The notes under the pieces were generated by a model, which saw only the letters and a program-made list of their open reading frames with translations, made no database searches and was not told where the DNA came from. A stretch of 64,000 nucleotides of DNA from Oasisia sp. SBJ-2009 (lineage: Eukaryota; Annelida; Polychaeta; Sabellida; Siboglinidae): positions 58,644,868-58,708,867 of the forward strand of contig OZ024855.1 in the NCBI GenBank assembly GCA_964017155.1, read 5' to 3'. Positions 61,245 through 64,000 of the stretch are shown here, piece after piece. Within the stretch, counting starts at the first letter, position 1. Each line of letters opens with the position of its first letter. The position numbers and the translations under genes are program-made.

Positions 61245-61710
61245 CTGGAGTAAAAACAAACAAATGTAGGTACATTATAATTCATCGGCAATAAAAAAAT
61301 TCGTGTTAACGTCCAGCCAATGTTCACAAATATTCACAAGTCGTTTGGTTTATGAAAGCGTCTCAAATTTGTGGTATCGGGTAGGACACTACGGTCTGCG
61401 ACTATTTAAAACAGAGATTATTGTACGTTTGCAAATGCCTCAGAAGTTGTGTCAGTTTGGCAACAGTAAGGCTTTTATGACATCTTATGTACGTGAATTG
61501 ATCTATTTACTTAGTTAATTTGGCTGTTATTATTAAAAAAAAAAAATTATGGTGACACCGCTGTCACTTTCTCGTGCATTATAAATCACAAATGTTAGCG
61601 TTGCATATATAATAAGTGCGAAACAATTAATAATTACGAACATTGAGAATCAGCCACATCTTGGCGGTCGTGCTATTATGACAAACATCACATACAAGCA
61701 GGAAACCTAC

Positions 61711-61824
61711 CTGTCTCACACCTGTCGCCGGTGTATCCTGCCGCGCACGTGCAGTTGTACCCGTTGACCTCATCGACACATGTCGCTCCATTCATACACG
61801 TGTTATTGTCACATTCGTTGATGT
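61711..61824 (-). CDS. Exon: calcium-binding EGF repeat, family Y
   Basis: Lead [10 protein letters not shown], middle [16 protein letters not shown], end [13 protein letters not shown]. Acceptor cgtcag, donor gtaggt. Confidence 0.92.
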
Positions 61825-62020
61825 CTGACGGCAGAAAGACACAGACAAGTAATGAATATAACTCCACTGCCAATAATATTACGAGCATGGTTCAAATGTA
61901 TCTCGCTCAGCAAGATGCGGGCGCTATGTGTCCTCTTTTTAGATTTACACTTTCTTGAGAGATCCGTGCGATTATGACAACAGCTGCATAGTTTCAGTGA
62001 TAATTATAGAGACCATTAGA

Positions 62021-62815
62021 CCCAGTCACACATGGCCTTCCGACCACTAGCGACCAGCTGCGACCTCCAAATAGTTGGTGGTCTTCGGTAGTCTTCTGAT
62101 GGTCGGCGACCACCGTGCGATGGTCACTAACGATCACTAGTGGTTTTTGGGGGTTACGGCGACGTCTCTGCGACCAACTGGATGTAGAGAGGTATTTGCT
62201 GCATGCACCAAGTGCCTCTCTGCGACCAGTTGGTCGCATAAATGGCGCCGGTAGTCTTTTATCGGTCGGCGACTGCCGTACGGCGGTTTGCAGTAGTCTG
62301 TACTGGTCTTTAGGTGGTCTTAAGCAGTCTGCGGCCACTAAGCTCGCCGACTGATGGGCGACCATGGTCGCCGACTGCTAAAGACCACCTAAAGACCAGT
62401 CGGCGACCGCCCAAAATTATCTGATTTCCGCTGATTGGTCGCCGATTGGTCGCCGTTCGGTCGGCGACCGGTTGGCCGTATGGTCTTTAATGCTCGGCGA
62501 CAGGTCTGCGTTTATCAGGCGATCTCCCTGCGACTGTCGCCGACCACCGTGCGGTGGTCTCCGACCGTCGTCAACCATCGCCGACCTTACGGCGACCATA
62601 CGGCGACAAATCTTTGCCGATTGGTTCCATTGCTGGCGGAAATTGGTTTCATTGTCGCCCACCGGTCGTACGATCGGTCCTATTGTGGTCGCCGACCACA
62701 AATATGTGTGACTGCTAGCCATTTTTCCGCCGACGATTGTTAGTTGTCTTCAGTGGTCGCCGACAATTTCGCCGCTAGGTGGTCGCGAAATAGTCTTTGT
62801 CTATGTGTGACTGGG
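62021..62815. mobile_element. Inverted-repeat element packed with GGTCGCCGAC-type motifs
   Basis: The ends are CCCAGTCACACATGG and, in reverse complement, CCCAGTCACACATAG. The interior is unlike its surroundings: GC-rich and built from many short GGTCGCCGAC, GGTCGGCGACC and CGACCAC variants in both orientations, so it folds on itself extensively. Two long open frames on opposite strands are by-products of this repetition. No clean target duplication was found (ATTA-like bases occur on both sides). Confidence 0.7.
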
Positions 62816-63206
62816 GTATTACGCATCATAACACCACAAGCGAATGTGCCACAATACGTAAACGCCAGAGTTTTAAGTCGAGTTCAAATGTCACATTAAA
62901 GTCTAAAACAAAATAGACCTTTATTGTTGCCAATCTACAGAGTGGATCTAAGTTTGACTTCGATAACAAGTCAAAGAAAGTCCGTTCTAATGTCAAATCT
63001 TACAAATGGTTGAAGTAAATGTACGCTATGTTGCAAAACTACAACTTCCATAATAGTATTTATCGCAGAACGTCCGATTTTCTTTAACGTTCTGTAATAT
63101 TTATACTGGAACCTAGCATCTCCAATCACATGATAAGTATACTACATGTCTATACAATCCCCAAATCACTAGCTGATTGTCCTTGAGATATATTAGTCCG
63201 CCATAC

Positions 63207-63320
63207 CTGTCTCACACATGACGCCAGTATACCCAGCTTTGCAGCTGCAGTTGTACATGTAGACGTGGTCATAACATGTCGCTCCGTTCTGGCATGGATG
63301 GCTGACACATTCGTTTATAT
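63207..63320 (-). CDS. Exon: calcium-binding EGF repeat, family Y variant
   Basis: Lead DINECVSHPC, middle CQNGATCYDHVYMYNC, end CKAGYTGVMCETG. Acceptor ctttcag, donor gtatgg. Confidence 0.92.
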
Positions 63321-63659
63321 CTGAAAGAATAAAGAAGTAAAGGATAAGTTGACATACCAAGGAATTTATTCGACTATGAAAGCGAACATTGTTAACAATG
63401 ATCAACTCGATAACAATAAGTATGATTACAAATATATCACATGGTAACGCTCATGCAAGATTTGCTGGCGCAATCGTCGATTCTACAAAAAGAGGATTTT
63501 TTTTCAGATGATACGGCAATTGTTGTAAAACTTCGATACCCTTGTAGTCTTCCACCGTGCCTATCAGCCGTTTGTTGTACAAAGTATGCCACAGCCATAC
63601 TATAATTATTCGCTAACGTGTTGTCCGAAATGTTGATTCTCCCTCTAACATTTACTCAC

Positions 63660-63693
63660 CGACGCTGCAGTTGGAGCCAGTGTAGCCGGCCGC
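63660..63693 (-). CDS. Exon fragment: family L EGF repeat, broken by AACG repeat
   Basis: The last 34 exon bases (GCCGGCTACACTGGCTCCAA then CTGCAGCGTCG) and donor gtgagt match the family L exons at 28608 and 42802. Upstream of the GGCCGG the sequence turns at once into the tetranucleotide repeat and two bases of the exon (a GC) are missing. It is either an exon destroyed by repeat growth or a false join in the assembly. Confidence 0.5.
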
Positions 63694-64000
63694 ACGAACG
63701 AACGAACGAACGAACGAACGAACGAACGAACGAACGAACGAACGAACGAACGAACGAACGAACGAACGAACGAACGAACGAACGAACGAACGAACGAACG
63801 AACGAACGAACGAACGAACGAACGAACGAACGAACGAACGAACGAACGAACGAACGAACGAACGAACGAACGAACGAACGAACGAACGAACGAACGAACG
63901 AACGAACGAACGAACGAACGAACGAACGAACGAACGAACGAACGAACGAACGAACGAACGAACGAACGAACGAACGAACGAACGAACGAACGAACGAACG
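63694..64000. repeat. AACG tetranucleotide repeat to the window end
   Basis: About 76 uninterrupted ACGA/AACG units without a single visible variant, running off the window edge. Confidence 0.95.

Noticed and set aside
62115..62743. Overlapping ORFs on both strands in the GGTCGCCGAC region
   Set aside because: Repeated motifs without stops cause long frames on several strands; composition is repetitive and no domain is seen.

Overview
The window is nuclear DNA from an animal, most likely a marine invertebrate. Genes are split by GT-AG introns, coding exons are short islands in AT-rich DNA, and the introns hold microsatellites, a tRNA-derived SINE, LINE and Penelope remnants and several DNA transposons. 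EGF, NIDO, AMOP and VWD domains in one gene are metazoan. The phylum cannot be read from the sequence alone.

The main content is one very large minus-strand gene (transcribed from 64000 towards 3700; both ends lie outside the window). I could place 46 complete exons and one broken one, and every junction between neighbouring exons keeps the reading frame. In transcript order they encode: five EGF repeats (63.3-59.7 kb, plus a broken sixth at the window edge); after a 12.6-kb gap, 21 EGF repeats (47.0-21.6 kb); a Thr-rich mucin-like exon with nine 27-bp repeats (20.7 kb); seven more EGF repeats (19.7-13.8 kb); then a NIDO domain (13.1-10.2 kb), an AMOP domain (9.7-8.7 kb), a VWD domain opening with a GDPH motif (8.1-5.6 kb), the region that follows VWD in MUC4-type proteins (5.0-4.1 kb) and a cadherin/Ig-like beta domain (3.96-3.76 kb). 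This is a MUC4-like modular surface or secreted protein with a Notch-like EGF array. In the EGF entries, family letters refer to the stretch around cysteines 4-5: R = RFFCNC, Q = GFSCQC, L = DDYxCLC, M = GFLCNC, H = GFNCSC, Y = NGYNCxC, G = the non-calcium repeat starting GQLC.

The EGF array grew by duplication at several scales: a seven-exon block (26.3-30.6 kb and 38.0-44.8 kb), alternating Q-R pairs, and a 1,212-bp tandem unit carrying one exon (15.4-17.8 kb). Paralogous introns act as empty-site controls. They show a TTAA-flanked 2.04-kb element (40000-42040), a Penelope-like insertion with a 14-bp target duplication (37531-37779), and a nested piggyBac-like element (31531-32673) inside a copy of another terminal-inverted-repeat element.

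Two other coding units are present. A plus-strand, unbroken Mutator-like (DDE) transposase gene lies at 522-2432. A two-exon minus-strand gene at 55688-51096 encodes a large protein of unknown function with a coiled coil; it has an apparent one-base frameshift near its 3' end, and its promoter/first-exon region is duplicated upstream (57.4 kb). It sits in the EGF-free gap, so it is either inside an intron of the large gene or separates two EGF genes. The window ends in about 300 bp of pure AACG tetranucleotide repeat that cuts into an EGF exon, possibly an assembly edge.
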